Origin: Symsagittifera roscoffensis
Taxonomy: Eukaryota > Xenacoelomorpha > Acoela > Convolutidae
Length of the DNA: 64,000 bases
Direction of reading: 5' to 3'
Assembly: GCF_963678635.1 (NCBI RefSeq)
Contig: NC_087071.1
Span: forward strand, 27,205,378-27,269,377
Within the stretch, counting starts at the first letter, position 1. Every line of letters begins with the position of its first letter. The translations under genes were made by a program, and so were the position numbers. Positions 10,985 through 22,325 of this stretch are shown here, one piece after another. Below the pieces are notes generated by a model. It was not told where the DNA came from. It did not search any database and worked only from the letters and a program-made list of their open reading frames with translations.

Positions 10985-12013
10985 GTAATCTTCCATTCTT
11001 TAAGCAAACAGAAGATATATATGTATATATATATGAGAATTGACAACCATTAAGTTTTCATACACATCATTATGAAGCGTATCGAACTTCTGTATCGGAC
11101 TTTGAATTTGGTTCGTATCGACTCAATATAAGTATGAGACGTATCGAACTTCTGTAAAGTAAAATTTTTCGATGTTTTCAATATATTCGCATTGATTACC
11201 TAGGCCGTGCCAGTTTTTTTTTCTTTTGTAGCCCTTTCTTTCCAGCCTAAATTACAATTTTGTGCGCATTTTGTTCCGACAATGAAATATATTAGAACGC
11301 ACGACCTTGTTTTTGATAATAGCATGAGATAAATCTGGTCTTATTGATTTTTTCCTCAAATAAATTTTGACCTTTTAATTCAATTTAAATTTAAAAAGAT
11401 ATTTTATTAACGAACGTTTTTTTGAAACTCTCAGTTTCCAGTTTTAAAAATTTCCGGTAATTTGGAATTATTAACGCGCAAGATAGTCTGGGCTAATTTA
11501 TCGAAAATATTTCATTTAAAGAGATTGTAAGAAAGTTATCCAGATTTAGTAATCAAAAATAAAACTTCGAAACGAATTTTTATAAGCGAAATCATGTAAG
11601 CAAAATCCGTTTTTTTTTTCGCTGGGAGTGTTTCCTTCAGTTTGGCAATAACAAATCTCTATACGATGCCCAACAGTCGTAAAAAAATTGTATGTTAATA
11701 AACAAAGACTCTTTACCACAATTGTTGCAAGAGCACAAAAATGTGAACCAGATCTAATGACAGGATCAGAGCACATATGACCAGGGAATACTTATCAAGT
11801 TGTTTCAACTTCTTTGAAGGTTATTTTTTCTAGAAAGATTACAAACAGTCAAACTTTTTCCTTGTTCAAATACGTTTTTTTAACATTTTAAGGAGTAGAT
11901 GTTCAGACAGCTGCAAACATTTAAGCAGAGAAACAAAACGTATAATTCAATTTAAAGCGCATTGCTGCTCACTTTTTTTTAATAAATAGTGGTAACTCTG
12001 TCGGTTGTTTCAG

Positions 12014-12271
12014 GCCCACTTCAACAGGAACCTTTGCGTCAACCTTATATCAGAAGTTGGCTTCGGAACTGGAGAATTGGTTATCTTCGGCGAATATCAC
12101 AACGCATTTTTTTTACTAAATGAAGGAAACAACAAAATGTTTCACTTTTTCCCTTATAACAACATTAAAGATCAACTTACTTTTGAGTGGTTTAAATTAA
12201 ATATAATGTGCGACGAACAGCCTTGGATATGTGTTACACATCCTCCTCCTGTTGCGGAACAGCTTTTGTAG
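12014..12271 (+). CDS. Host gene 1, terminal exon 3
   Basis: Follows a consensus acceptor (GGTTGTTTCAG at 12013) in phase 0 and stays open for 85 codons to TAG at 12269. The product is rich in aromatic residues: it begins AHFNRNLCVNLISEVGFGTG and later has ELVIFGEYHNAFFLL and EQPWICVTHPPP. With exons 1 and 2 the protein is about 174 aa if it starts at 9283. There is no signal peptide or membrane segment. I cannot name a family; it could be a fast-evolving or lineage-specific protein. Confidence 0.62.
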   Translation, partial: AHFNRNLCVNLISEVGFGTGELVIFGEYHNAFFLLNEGNNKMFHFFPYNNIKDQLTFEWFKLNIMCDEQPWICVTHPPPVAEQLL

Positions 12272-14984
12272 CGTGTCACATAGAAACTAGCTAATATTTG
12301 AAAATTTAATCTGGATCGCTTCAGCAGCATAGGTGTTGATCGAAACTCACAAACTTCCACAAGAATGTATTTATTGGGGAAAACTTACTTTTGTTTTCGT
12401 GAAGTTGACAATCATAAAACTGAGAAAACAAATTGAATCTTTCAACAACTTCTTTGGCTTTCTGAAAAATAGCAGATCTTCAACCAATCATGAAAAATGT
12501 TATGAAATACGTTGGCTCTTCCTGGCCGACTTAAAAAAATCACACAACAGCTAAAAATAGCCCACAACCGAAAACAATAACTAGCTATTGTTTTAAAATA
12601 AACAAAATAAACAAAATAAACAAACAATTTTGATAAAAATTTTGAAAAATTTTCGAAAAAAAAGAGAGAAAACTGTTGTCATATGAATAAATGACTGTTG
12701 TCATATGATGTAGTAACAGCTGAGACGTTTTGTGCCAATTTTTGCTCCAATAATTGAAAATAAATAACGACAAAGTTTTGCGATGTAATTTTGATGTTTT
12801 TGAACAAATCACGCCATCAACGGACTTTTACGCTAGATTTTGCTCCGATTTTTGTTTACAGGTTGCGAAACAAACATTGCATTTTTGTGTTCAATGTTTT
12901 TGACAAAACTTAGACATCTATAAAAAAAACTGTATGAAATTTTCCCTAAATAAATTGAAATAGCACTGTATTTTTGGAACTTCTTTTAATTTATTCAGCC
13001 TTAACTAATTCAGTATGTCTTAACATGGTTTAAAAACAACACTTGGTTCAAAAAGGACATCTCCTTTGAACGACAGAACATAAACTAGATACAAGCGTTT
13101 AAAAAAAATTTCATTGCAAATTACCCACTTAATTCGTTTTTTCTCGATAGTTCGTGTTGTATCCCATTAATGCAAGCAATTTTTTGAATTTTTTTGAGTT
13201 CCCATCAAAAACTAGAGAGAAAATGACAAAAAAGTAGCTCTATGAAGTAATATAAAAAAAATTTTATGTAAACCTCGAATTAGTAAAAAAATATTTTGCT
13301 ACGACCTCGAGAGTGGGAGTCTTGTGTTCTTCCCTTTCCACCACGGACGCTCAAAAATCGACTATGACTAGCCATAAATAAAGCAGGGATAAGATGCTAT
13401 GAAATTTTCAATTCTACATGCCGTGATTATAGCAAAAATGCCACAAATGAGAACTTCTATTAGCTAGTTAGGTTTGAAATATGTATACTCATTCTAAAAC
13501 ACTACACTCGATAGTGTAGTGGAAATTAAAGTGCCAGAGTTAAAAAAATTTTCATTTATTCCTAGTAAAAAACCCGACAAATAAAACATCTCTTCATGCA
13601 ACATAACTTCAGTGGATTTCTCTTACTGTCTAAAATTGAGTTCTTGGGAGATAAAAATAGCTCAGCTCAAAATAAATTGTTCTTCATAAAAATTATTTTA
13701 TACTGAGAGCAAGAAAACGAACGTCATTTATCACAATGACACCCAAGAATAGATAGCAAATGATACCTCAAAGCAACACAATTTTGCTCGAATATCTTAT
13801 CGTGACTGAGTAATTTTTCTTGTTTTAGCAAAACCATTTTCTCTCCTGAAATCGAGGAAAGCGACAGCAACAAAAATAGATTTACTGCTACAACACTTAA
13901 AAAACTTCAATTGCAGATACCCAGTTGCATTTACAGATATCAATTATATGAAACCTAAAATAGATTATTTAAATTCTGAAAAAAAAAACGATTAAAAACT
14001 GCAAAATACTGGTCAATGATTACAGAAGAACTGATTAACAGGAAAGTTCAAACAAACATTCAAACTCTATAAAACGTTCAAAACTGTATGTTTTCACCTT
14101 TTCTTTAAATTAATTGAATGTTTCTAAATTATTGAATTTTTAGAAACATTTCTGGTTTTTTCGTGATTCTGTTTTGACGGACTACATTGTCCTATCTTTT
14201 ACTAATTATTAGCGGTCGATTATATTCTAATCTTGATCGCAAATCATAAGAGAAGACAATGCGTTGGAAGAACAAAAAACAATTAAAAAACAATGTATTA
14301 GCAAAAAAGCATTGCCTTTAATATAAGCAACGAAGCGTACAAAAAATTACATGGAACTGAATTGCAGAGTATTTAGAGACTTTTTGCGGCAATTAAGAAA
14401 CTTTATCAGCCTTAGCCATCAACTAACTCGCCGAAAAGAGAGCAAAAAGTCAGTTGATATAGTGCATTACCCTGCCGTTTTTTGCAGATAAATAATGTGA
14501 ATACTGTATTTTCTTTTCAATCAGCACAAATACATGAGGAATTTTGTAAGAATTTATTCAGTAATCGCTTACAAAATCAGCAGATTTACAATCTTCCCAA
14601 AAAATACTTCCAAGTATCAACTGTCTTCTTGTTGACTGCTACTGATTCTTAATTGAATATTGCATAAGCTCAAATGGTCGGCTGCTGATTGCCCCAGAAG
14701 GTGCTAGGTAAACAAACGACAAGCCATTAAGACGACAAGACATTAAGAAGACAGATAGAATTATTAAATATGACAAAAAGAGTTATTTAATGTAACATGA
14801 GCTGTTCGAATTTGAGCGGTTTAAATTTCTCAGAAATATAATGTGGAGAAATGCGAGTAATGCCGTCTTGAAGTTCCATCAAAAACGGTTGTCGTCTCAA
14901 TGGTTTGCGTCTTATTCGCCGGGCAAAGATTGTTTCTAGCTCTTGAAATTCTAACATCTACATTCGCATTACCTGCGCCGAGTA
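12272..14984. other. Non-coding AT-rich region with short tandem repeats
   Basis: No supported gene. A (AAAATAAAC)n tract sits at about 12595-12624. A CTGTTGTCATATGA motif occurs twice within 40 bp around 12670-12710. The small ORFs at 12333-12554 and 12585-12812 are compositional. Confidence 0.5.
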
Positions 14985-15665
14985 CAGTGCTGATTTAAAT
15001 TATATAAAAATTTAAAACGCATTGTTCTCAAATTGGGTCGAGTTTAGGTAAAAAGGGATGAAAATTGCTTAGAGTTTCAGCAGAAATCATATGCTTGGCA
15101 AAATTCGGGCTCAAGGTTTTACCCCAATAATGGATTTTTCTAGTCAATCAAAAATCATGCCAAAATTACTAAGTCGATCACTAACATTGTCAGATTATAG
15201 TTATCTCAAACTTTAAGAAGAGTGTACTCACCAAATCAATGTATAATTTTCTCATTTTTGTTGATAGACAAAAAAGTTCGTTCTTAATATATAGAAAACC
15301 AATTTTTTGTTTGAAAACAGTTTTTTAAAAACAGTCTGGGCTTTTTTGGAGAAAATATGCTTCTTGAAAATTGCTGGGTTAGGTAACAAATTCACTTTGA
15401 TTTAATTATATCAGTATTTGACGAAATAGTTTTCGCGTAATTTCTGGTTGACTGAAAAAACCAAATGTTATCCCTTTTTCTGTTAAAATTTTGGGCCCGA
15501 AGTTCGCAGTTACTGGTTCCGAAAATTTTAATTATTGCACAATAACAACTCTGCTAAAATTCTAAGCATGTTTTGACTTATCACTTTCTAGCTCAAGTCA
15601 AACCAATTTGAGAAAAACGCGTTTTGAATTTCTACATAAATAATCAGGCCAAAATGAATAACGTT
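14985..15665. mobile_element. Fold-back element 1
   Basis: The left arm (about 14995-15240) is the imperfect reverse complement of the right arm (about 15310-15660). Both arms carry CAAATTGG.T.GA.TT., then GCTTAGA.TTT.AGCAGA, then a TTCGGGC.CAA block and a GTCAA.CA.AAAT block. No ORF lies inside. The structure is that of a non-autonomous fold-back or long-TIR MITE; no target duplication was identified. Confidence 0.55.
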
Positions 15666-16335
15666 GAAATTTAGAACACATTTTCCCCAAAATGGGTTGG
15701 CTTAAGGTAATAAATGTTGTAGACCAATCTTACTTAATACTCTGATGGAATTAAAATGGTTTAACTTGTTTTGCAAAAGTCGGGCCCAAAAAAAATTGCT
15801 CTAAAACGATCATTTTTGGCTTTCTTTTGTCAATCAACTTTTATTCTAGATCTATTTGTTCATTTACTGACAAAACTATATCACTGCAAAATGTAGCGCA
15901 ACAAATTTTAAGAAGGATGCATCCTCCTAGGAGCGACAGATTTTAATTTTATTTATTTTTTGTTTTTTTTTTATTTATTTTTTGTTTTTTTTTAATCAAA
16001 AATTACATTGTTTGGTTATCAAACAAAACTAGATATGTTTTTACAAAGCTGAAAAAAATGTACTTCCTAAAATTTGTTGGCTACATAAGAGGCTTGCAGT
16101 GATATAATTTGGTTTGTAAGTGAACAAATAGTTTTTTTGTTTGACTAAACAAAGCCAAAAAAGATAATTTTTAGGGCAAATTTCTGGGCTCAAATTTTGC
16201 AAAACAAATAGCACCAGATTAATTCCGATGAAGTTTTAAGCAAGATCGGCATTTTTCCTTTTCTACTTGAAATCAACCCATTTGGTGAAAAACTCGTTTT
16301 AAGTTGCATGTAGATCTTAATTAATAACTCAATTA
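15645..16335. mobile_element. Fold-back element 2 (same family, adjacent)
   Basis: Arms at about 15650-15915 and 16060-16335 are inverted copies of each other. They share AATGGGTTG, TTTGCAAAA.T..GGCCC/GGGCTC, TTTTTGGCTTT and ATATCACTGCAA. The arm outline matches fold-back element 1, so two copies lie next to each other. The loop (15916-16060) contains a T-rich tandem repeat of about 22 bp x 2 (about 15946-15995). Confidence 0.6.
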
Positions 16336-16728
16336 GATCTCAACAAAGTGGAAATCAACTACTTTTGAAAAAACTGAATACTAATTTTGTAAAGTTGAAT
16401 CTGAAGCATGCAAAACAGAAATCAAATAAAATGTTGATTTGGAAAAATAATCAGATAAAGCATCGTAAAAAATTAAGTCAATTTTTTTGAGGTGTGCGTA
16501 ACTTACTCAAATTTTCTTGCGACAAGATTTTTTGATGAATTTAAACTAAAGAGGCAAGATAAAAACTGTATACAATTCTTCATATATACATGAATTGTGA
16601 ATTACAAAGCTCTGAATCAAAATCAAATTTTTTAAAATTGAAACACCGAATCTCACAGCTTGTGTGCCGTTTGTGGAAATGCTCATATTGAAATAGTCTT
16701 TTTGTTCATTAAATTAAGTTTCTCTACT
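16336..16728. other. AT-rich spacer
   Basis: No gene or clear repeat is seen between fold-back element 2 and the left terminal repeat of the large Gypsy-like element. Confidence 0.5.
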
Positions 16729-16819
16729 AAAGATAGTTCTATTAAACTCTGTAAACCCCGGATGGATGGAACCTGTTCTAAAATACATTTTATTATTGGA
16801 TAAATTAGATATTTTACCA

Positions 16820-16830
16820 CTATAAAATAT
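16820..16830 (+). promoter_or_regulatory. LTR TATA box
   Basis: CTATAAAATAT is conserved in both terminal repeats (second copy at about 47838-47847). It lies about 60 bp upstream of the hairpin, where a Pol II start within the repeat would be expected. Confidence 0.5.
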
Positions 16831-16881
16831 TTAATATTGACCAATCGTAATCCATCCAACTAACAACCCACTTATTTGTAA

Positions 16882-16909
16882 GTGCTGAAATTACTTGTAA
16901 TTTCAGCAC
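16882..16909 (+). other. Perfect 13-bp hairpin in the LTR
   Basis: GTGCTGAAATTAC, a TT loop, then GTAATTTCAGCAC. It is exactly conserved at 47899-47926 although other bases differ between the repeats. Its place downstream of the TATA box puts it in or near the transcript's 5' end. Confidence 0.75.
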
Positions 16910-16953
16910 CAGAGAGATTTGAATTTAACTTAGAAATTAGTTACCTCTCCAAG

Positions 16954-18390
16954 AGAGCTTCAGCCAGTATACTCTAGATCTATTGAGCCTAGCAGAGACT
17001 AGTTAAACACCCTGAGACTAGTAGATATAAGATCAGTATTAGACTAAGAAGTTGCACGAATCTATCCGGCCGAAAATAAGATAGCGTGACGAGCAGACGG
17101 TGTACCCTATCCGAAATTATTCTATGAGTTAACCTCAAGGACCTAACTCATCTGGTGCGACCATAAGTCTCGAATAAGACCTTAATAGCTTAGAATTAAC
17201 CAAATATAGATTAGAAAATAGACAAAACATTTTCAAAAAGTTACACGACAATAACTTAATTGAAATGTCTCTACGACTCAATAGATCAGAGCCGCTATTC
17301 AGCACAATACGAGAGCTACCCGGTATTGGAAAAAGACCTCGACGAAGACGACATACGACTACATAGAAACTTACCATTTAGTTTCATGGTTGTACGGCAA
17401 AAGCCAACACAAACTTTTATATTTAGAATCCTATTAGCAATGAATTTAGATTTTCATTTGCAAACATAAAACCCTTGAAGCAAACATTCAATGATTATTT
17501 CAGGCGCTAAACAAAATTACTATTGTACAATAACGATTGATAAAAAGATCTCAAATCGTTCTCTCAATTTCTGCAGTATTATATAAAACTTATTTGAAAA
17601 ATATTTATTGAAAACAAAAATTAAAATTAGTAGCATGACAATAAATTGTTAGTATATATAAATCATCCTGTTGTTCCAGCTTCATCACCTAAACATAACA
17701 GCAATCGTAATTCAACTAACATCATTAAAAACTAAAACCTGTTATCAAATAAATTTAAATTAATTTAACCTTAATTTTATTAAATCTTAAACCAGATCAT
17801 CAAGGCTTTCCTTGGATCTAAATCAATTTTCTATTTTATAAATTTTAAATTGTGATCACCAAGGCTTATCCTTGGATCAAAAAGAACAATTTTGTTCTCC
17901 CCCACCCACTAATCAAGTGTCTAACGACCTCAAACGTCGATTCACTACCCAACCTTTTCAAAAGACCCAGGACTAATAGAAATTTTAAATCACGCTAACC
18001 ATTCGAATTAGGCTAAACAGTGAAGAACTTCAGTTAGTCATCCTTCACTTGAACCCTTCTCTTACCTGAACCAGGATAAATCTTAAACTTAGTAAGTTTA
18101 AAATAGTATCTAACGAACTACTTGCGTTCTAATTATACCTGAACCTTGTGGATTGATTTACTATTCTCCAACCCTTGAACACAATCACTACCCCTAAGTA
18201 AGATTAAGTAAGTTAACACCTTAACTTAGAATAGCCACGAGAAAGTAAAAATCATTCTTTGGAATTGATATATTTTCTCTCCAACCCTGAACAAAAAGAC
18301 CCAGGTTAAGCTAACCAAAAAATCGTAAGGAATAACAGTCTAGGATATTAAAATCAATAATAATTTCTTGCATCCCTCATACTAAACCTT
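16954..18390 (+). other. Long leader of the giant element
   Basis: 1.4 kb between the 5' repeat and the first gag-like ORF. No TGG-starting primer site is obvious right after the repeat. A TATATATAAA stretch at 17653-17662 could be an internal promoter. A short ORF (17260-17469) includes YESYPVLEKDLDEDD. Two stem-like motifs (GATCA.CAAGG..CCTTGGATC) occur at about 17791-17816 and 17855-17879. Confidence 0.5.
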
Positions 18391-18855
18391 ATGTCATTGA
18401 CAAATTTAGGAAATAAACAAAGAATCGTACTACACAATTGTAAAAAAGACGACCAAAAATATGATCTTGTAATAACCCCACATACACAAACAGTTGGATA
18501 CATTCGAACAAAACGACAAACAACAAAAAGAACAATTATAAGTAAACAAAGACAGATAACACCAAAAAAAAGATTTTCAAAAAATAGAAAGGCATTCTCC
18601 GAATCAGAAATCAGTAGTCTCGACGCACTATACAAATTAAAAGAATCAGTAAACAAAAATTGCTCCATCCATGATCAATTATATTTTTCCGATTCAGAAA
18701 CAACTTCAAACTCATCAAAAAGAGGAAAAAGAAGAATAAAAAAGCAATATAAACACAAACCAGTACACCAATATAATTGGAATCAACCAATTAGACATTT
18801 TGATAATTATATTTTAACAGTCATCAAACAAAAAAATGAGCCACACTCAAAGTGA
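18391..18855 (+). CDS. gag-region ORF 1, giant Gypsy-like element
   Basis: 154 codons, basic and lysine/threonine-rich (PKKRFSKNRK and SSKRGKRRIKKQYKHK clusters). It is the first ORF after the leader and is outside the duplicated segment, so it is present once. Its position suggests a matrix-like N-terminal part of gag or a small accessory nucleic-acid-binding protein. I see no named domain. The minus-strand ORF over it is a shadow. Confidence 0.45.
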   Translation: MSLTNLGNKQRIVLHNCKKDDQKYDLVITPHTQTVGYIRTKRQTTKRTIISKQRQITPKKRFSKNRKAFSESEISSLDALYKLKESVNKNCSIHDQLYFSDSETTSNSSKRGKRRIKKQYKHKPVHQYNWNQPIRHFDNYILTVIKQKNEPHSK

Positions 18856-19026
18856 CGAAAGTCCAGATGAAGAAGCAGTTTTTCCCTTTCTTATAGATTC
18901 ACTCAATGATAGAGGATAAACACGATTTTGTGAAAACTTACTCGTAAATTTGTTTGAGCCAGGAATCAGTCCATGTAAAGCAGAGTTCCGGATATAAAAA
19001 TCAAAAGACAAATTATAGAACCTTAT

Positions 19027-19455
19027 TTGAAAGACATATGTAACCTAACACAACAATACGGAATCTACACCATAGAATTCAGCACACCACGAACAGTTCA
19101 TGGTAAATATGTAATCCAAACAGACGATATTGATTTTGAATTTTCAAAAATAGTCACAGAAATTATCAAAAGCATACAATATCAAAATTCACAGAGAGCA
19201 AACTACATTTTCACCAACGAAGTTTTTGCGATAATATATAGTTATATATCTATATTAGAAAAAATAGACGCTCAAAGCACATCACCAACCCAAACATCCA
19301 AACATACACTGGTAAGAAACAAAATCACCGTATTTTCAACATTTTTAAACATAATCCGTGAAAATTTCACCAAAAATGATGTCTCACAAAACACTAAACA
19401 TGATTTACAAAAAATCTCAGCATGGTTTATAATAGATTATTTTACCCACAATTGA
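19027..19455 (+). CDS. gag-region ORF 2, giant Gypsy-like element
   Basis: 142 codons, predicted helical and polar (starts KDICNLTQQYGIYTIEFSTP). A stop at 19453 follows YFTHN, where the duplicate copy near 29812 reads on, so this stop is private to copy 1. The duplication boundary (19418) lies inside this ORF, and only its last 12 codons are repeated. No known domain is visible; a gag (matrix/early capsid) role is inferred from position. Confidence 0.45.
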   Translation: MKDICNLTQQYGIYTIEFSTPRTVHGKYVIQTDDIDFEFSKIVTEIIKSIQYQNSQRANYIFTNEVFAIIYSYISILEKIDAQSTSPTQTSKHTLVRNKITVFSTFLNIIRENFTKNDVSQNTKHDLQKISAWFIIDYFTHN

Positions 19456-19463
19456 GATTTAAT

Positions 19464-20380
19464 TGTACAAGCAAGAAAAAATAACAGCTTAAATTCGACC
19501 GTCATACACAATGAAAACCTTAATGGAACTAGGAATCTTACACAACAAGATATCCAAACACCATCACACTTCATAAATGAAGAAATCGTCCAAACAACAG
19601 TAACAACTACACAACAAAGTATTTCACCAATACACCCAAATCTCACAACACCAAAAAATACAAATACATCACTAACACAAGTAACCTTTTAATCGGCCGT
19701 TAAACCTTCGGTTGCTCCAAAATATTCCCATATGGACTATCAGACATCTACACCAATGGCAAAACCGTCAAAAAACACGGAAAACGTTCACAAGAAACAC
19801 TTTTGCAGAACACAATTATAATTATGTACACCAATCAAAAACAAATCAACCCCCCCCCCGAAAAAAAAACACAAAATTTAAACCACGTATGTTCTCATTA
19901 TTGGAATCTTCCAAATACATCGACCAATTCAGTAAATTTTCCAGATAATCCACACCCTCCACAGGATTATAGTGACAATTACCCATTTTTTCAACAAAAT
20001 AAGAAAAAACAACAAACACCTTATAACACAAATTACTTATCATCTGATGATGATGATTACTATCAACGAGATATTTTTGCATCATATACTAACGAATATC
20101 GCACACAGAGACCGCGACAATCTCAACCATCCCAAATATGAAAATTTACCAACAGAATCCAACAGATATGCAGAATCAACAACCAATGCATATAAAAAAC
20201 CCATTTAACGCACAATCTTTTCAATCTATACAACCACAAAACCCAATGTCAATGCATTCTTACCAACCGACTCAAATGCAAAATAAAATATCGCTTCCAT
20301 ATTAACTTCAGCAACTTGAAATGACAAAAAATCAACTTTCAAACTTCTCACAAATGCCAAATGCCGCAGAATCACTACAG
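19464..20380 (+). pseudogene. Decayed gag segment, copy 1
   Basis: Fragments of 78-112 codons in overlapping frames (19712-19948 and 19803-20141). They run through a C10-A9 homopolymer at 19849-19869 that sits between two open frames. The text is N, Q, P and Y-rich. Equivalent fragments recur at 30290-30725 with a C15-A10 tract. A gag linker or low-complexity region is likely. Confidence 0.4.
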
Positions 20381-20932
20381 ATGACTATGAATCGATACCT
20401 CATGGGTGGATCGTCAATAACATCGAACAAACCATTAATGGTATTCACAAGAACATACCCTGAATAGTCTGTAGAAGACTATTTAAATGCAGTAACAGCA
20501 AATTTAATTTTAAATATAGGACCCGAACCAATTAATACACCACTCCATCAAAATTGGATACATAGACGCACATCGTTAATACAAACAACACTAGTTGGCG
20601 CAGCCCATAAAGGGTTTTCAGTCCTACCCATAGAAAAAAAATCAGATCGGAAAAGATTCACACAAGAATTTTAAAAAATGTTTGATTCTGAAAGAAACAA
20701 ACAATATCAAAGAGTCTTGTGCAACGAAATACGCAGATTACCAGATGAAACAATTAAATAATTAGCAGTTCGTATCAAAACACTAGTTCGAAAAGCATAT
20801 TCACTCAATACACATGATTACAAAAGCACAAAAATGACAGAAATTTTAATGATGACCTTAACACCTCAATTAAGGAAAATAGCTATAAAAAGAGAGCATC
20901 TCATCCTTCCTCACATCGAGAACCCGATTTAA
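20381..20932 (+). pseudogene. gag capsid-like domain, copy 1
   Basis: One frame reads through FTRTYPE, stop, SVEDYLNAV, later GAAHKGFSVLP, then KMFDSERNKQYQRV and an RRLPDETIK segment, then a stop, LAVRIKTLVRKAY. The pattern of helices with Q/E-rich stretches resembles a Ty3/Gypsy capsid. Three in-frame stops interrupt it: at 20465 and before KMFDS (both shared with copy 2), and at about 20758, where copy 2 has CAA. A shift near 20910 moves the frame to DLNFRKLVDKLEQAEIT. Confidence 0.6.
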
Positions 20933-21099
20933 ATTTTAGAAAATTAGTAGATAAACTAGAACAAGCAGAAATTACAATGAAACTTGAAGAAAGAGAAAAT
21001 CTAAAACTAAAATATGTTAATAGGAGTGAAACAAATACTACTCATATAAAAATAACATACAAGAATCAGACACAGACCTGATTGAAAAAATTACTGAAA

Positions 21100-21922
21100 T
21101 ACTAAACATCTACGAACGGAACCCAAATTTAAAGGCAAACGATCTTTCAAGAAATGGTGTAATTATTGCCGAAGATACGGACACAGTATTGCCGAATGTA
21201 GACAAAAACAACAAGACAATCGGAATAAACCTCAAAAGCACAAAGAACTAAATAAGTCATTCTATCAATATTTGAAAAAAGATCAAAACCTACCAAATAA
21301 AAATATATTTAGTACTAATAGTTCAGGAAAACCACTTCCAAGTAACTCAAATTATTCAAGAAATCAATCACCATATAACTCCAGTTATAGAGGTAGATCG
21401 CCCGAACGAAGAGATTCACGAAATTTCTCACAAAATAGATATAGCCGATCGAATAGCCAAAATAATCAAAATGACTATTCACGATCGAATTCAAACACAA
21501 CAGAATTTGTTTCTGCATCCAGTTCCCATTCAAACCCAAGGAATAGACACTATTCCAATAATATATCACGAAACTCATCATACAACAGAAATAGAAACTA
21601 TTCAAACAGTAGGAATAGAAGTTATTCTAACAATCGAAATCAGAATTATCCAAACAACAGACCAAGGAATATTTCATATAATAGATCAAATTATCGCAGA
21701 TCAATTGATAAGTATCAAAACAGATCACGAAATAATTCACAAAATCGAAACTCAAGTTACAACAATAGATACAGAAATAATTCCCAGTCACCACATAGGA
21801 ATAATAACCGTTACTCCGATTCTAAACATCGATACAGAAGTAACACACCAAAGCACCAAAGACACAAAAATCAAGTGCAAACAAATGAAGAAACAACTTC
21901 AGACCCCCCAGGTATTGATTGA
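21100..21922 (+). CDS. Nucleocapsid-like protein: CCHC knuckle plus R/S/N-rich tail, copy 1
   Basis: The frame opens after a TGA near 21097 and runs to the TGA at 21920. It carries a CCHC zinc knuckle (C-NYC-RRYGH-SIAEC, that is C-X2-C-X4-H-X4-C, about 21160-21205). A long tail follows, built of R-N-S-Y repeats (NRNRNYSNSRNRSYSNN and similar), the kind of basic disordered region that binds RNA. It lacks an ATG at the listed start, so it is probably the C-terminal part of gag. The duplicate at 31856-32506 encodes an identical 216-aa stretch. Confidence 0.65.
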
Positions 21923-22325
21923 TGACACAGGAAGTAACGAATTACAATTAAACCACATTAATTGTGAATCAACAGATACTGAAAGTGATACAGATATTAC
22001 CATCTCTGTAAATATGATAACAGTCGAAAACGACTATGAACCTATTATATATGAACAACCTTTTACTTCACATATATACAAAAATCAATTGGAACGTCTT
22101 CATAATTATTACATTGGACCCATTAATAATAATACACAAACTACACAAGAAGTAAACGAAATTCACCCGGTAATTAAACCTGATAAAAAAAGACGAAACA
22201 CAATGCTCAAACTCAAAACATATTTATCAAAATATACAGAAAGAACAACCCAGAGAAAAAATTTGGACAATTCCATTTCTCTTAGAAAGCCCAAGAAACA
22301 AAGAATTTCAACCACCAGATCTTGA
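21471..22325 (+). CDS. Overlapping ORF between gag and protease, copy 1
   Basis: 284 codons in a second frame, overlapping the R/S/N-rich ORF for 452 bases. The first half (I/T/H-rich) is probably an out-of-frame reading of the repeat tail. The second half (LIDDTGSNELQLNHIN onward, ENDYEPIIYEQPF, KPDKKRR) looks like real protein and would link gag to protease. The protease lies in the third frame, so two frame changes are needed. It is identical in copy 2 at 32055-32909. Confidence 0.45.
   Translation: MTIHDRIQTQQNLFLHPVPIQTQGIDTIPIIYHETHHTTEIETIQTVGIEVILTIEIRIIQTTDQGIFHIIDQIIADQLISIKTDHEIIHKIETQVTTIDTEIIPSHHIGIITVTPILNIDTEVTHQSTKDTKIKCKQMKKQLQTPQVLIDDTGSNELQLNHINCESTDTESDTDITISVNMITVENDYEPIIYEQPFTSHIYKNQLERLHNYYIGPINNNTQTTQEVNEIHPVIKPDKKRRNTMLKLKTYLSKYTERTTQRKNLDNSISLRKPKKQRISTTRS

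Larger units (their letters stand above)
16729..16953 (+). repeat. 5' terminal direct repeat (LTR)
   Basis: 225 bp, equal in length to 47746-47970 with five substitutions counted by eye (about 2%). It contains CTATAAAATA (TATA box) at about 16820-16830 and a perfect hairpin at 16882-16909. It does not have TG..CA ends and no clear flanking target duplication is seen (only AAG is shared), so the exact limits are uncertain by a few bases. Confidence 0.75.

Noticed and set aside
11546-11776. 76-aa minus-strand ORF in the second intron of host gene 1
   Set aside because: No motif, and it lies between well-supported plus-strand exons.
16729-16953. Reading the 225-bp repeats as an unrelated SINE or MITE pair
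   Set aside because: Equal length, a purine tract directly before the 3' copy, a TATA box in each and the whole retroelement between them fit LTRs better, though target duplication and primer site are not proven.
21315-21605. 96-aa minus-strand ORF (also 31899-32189)
   Set aside because: Shadow of the R/S/N-rich gag repeat; identical in both copies only because the DNA is.
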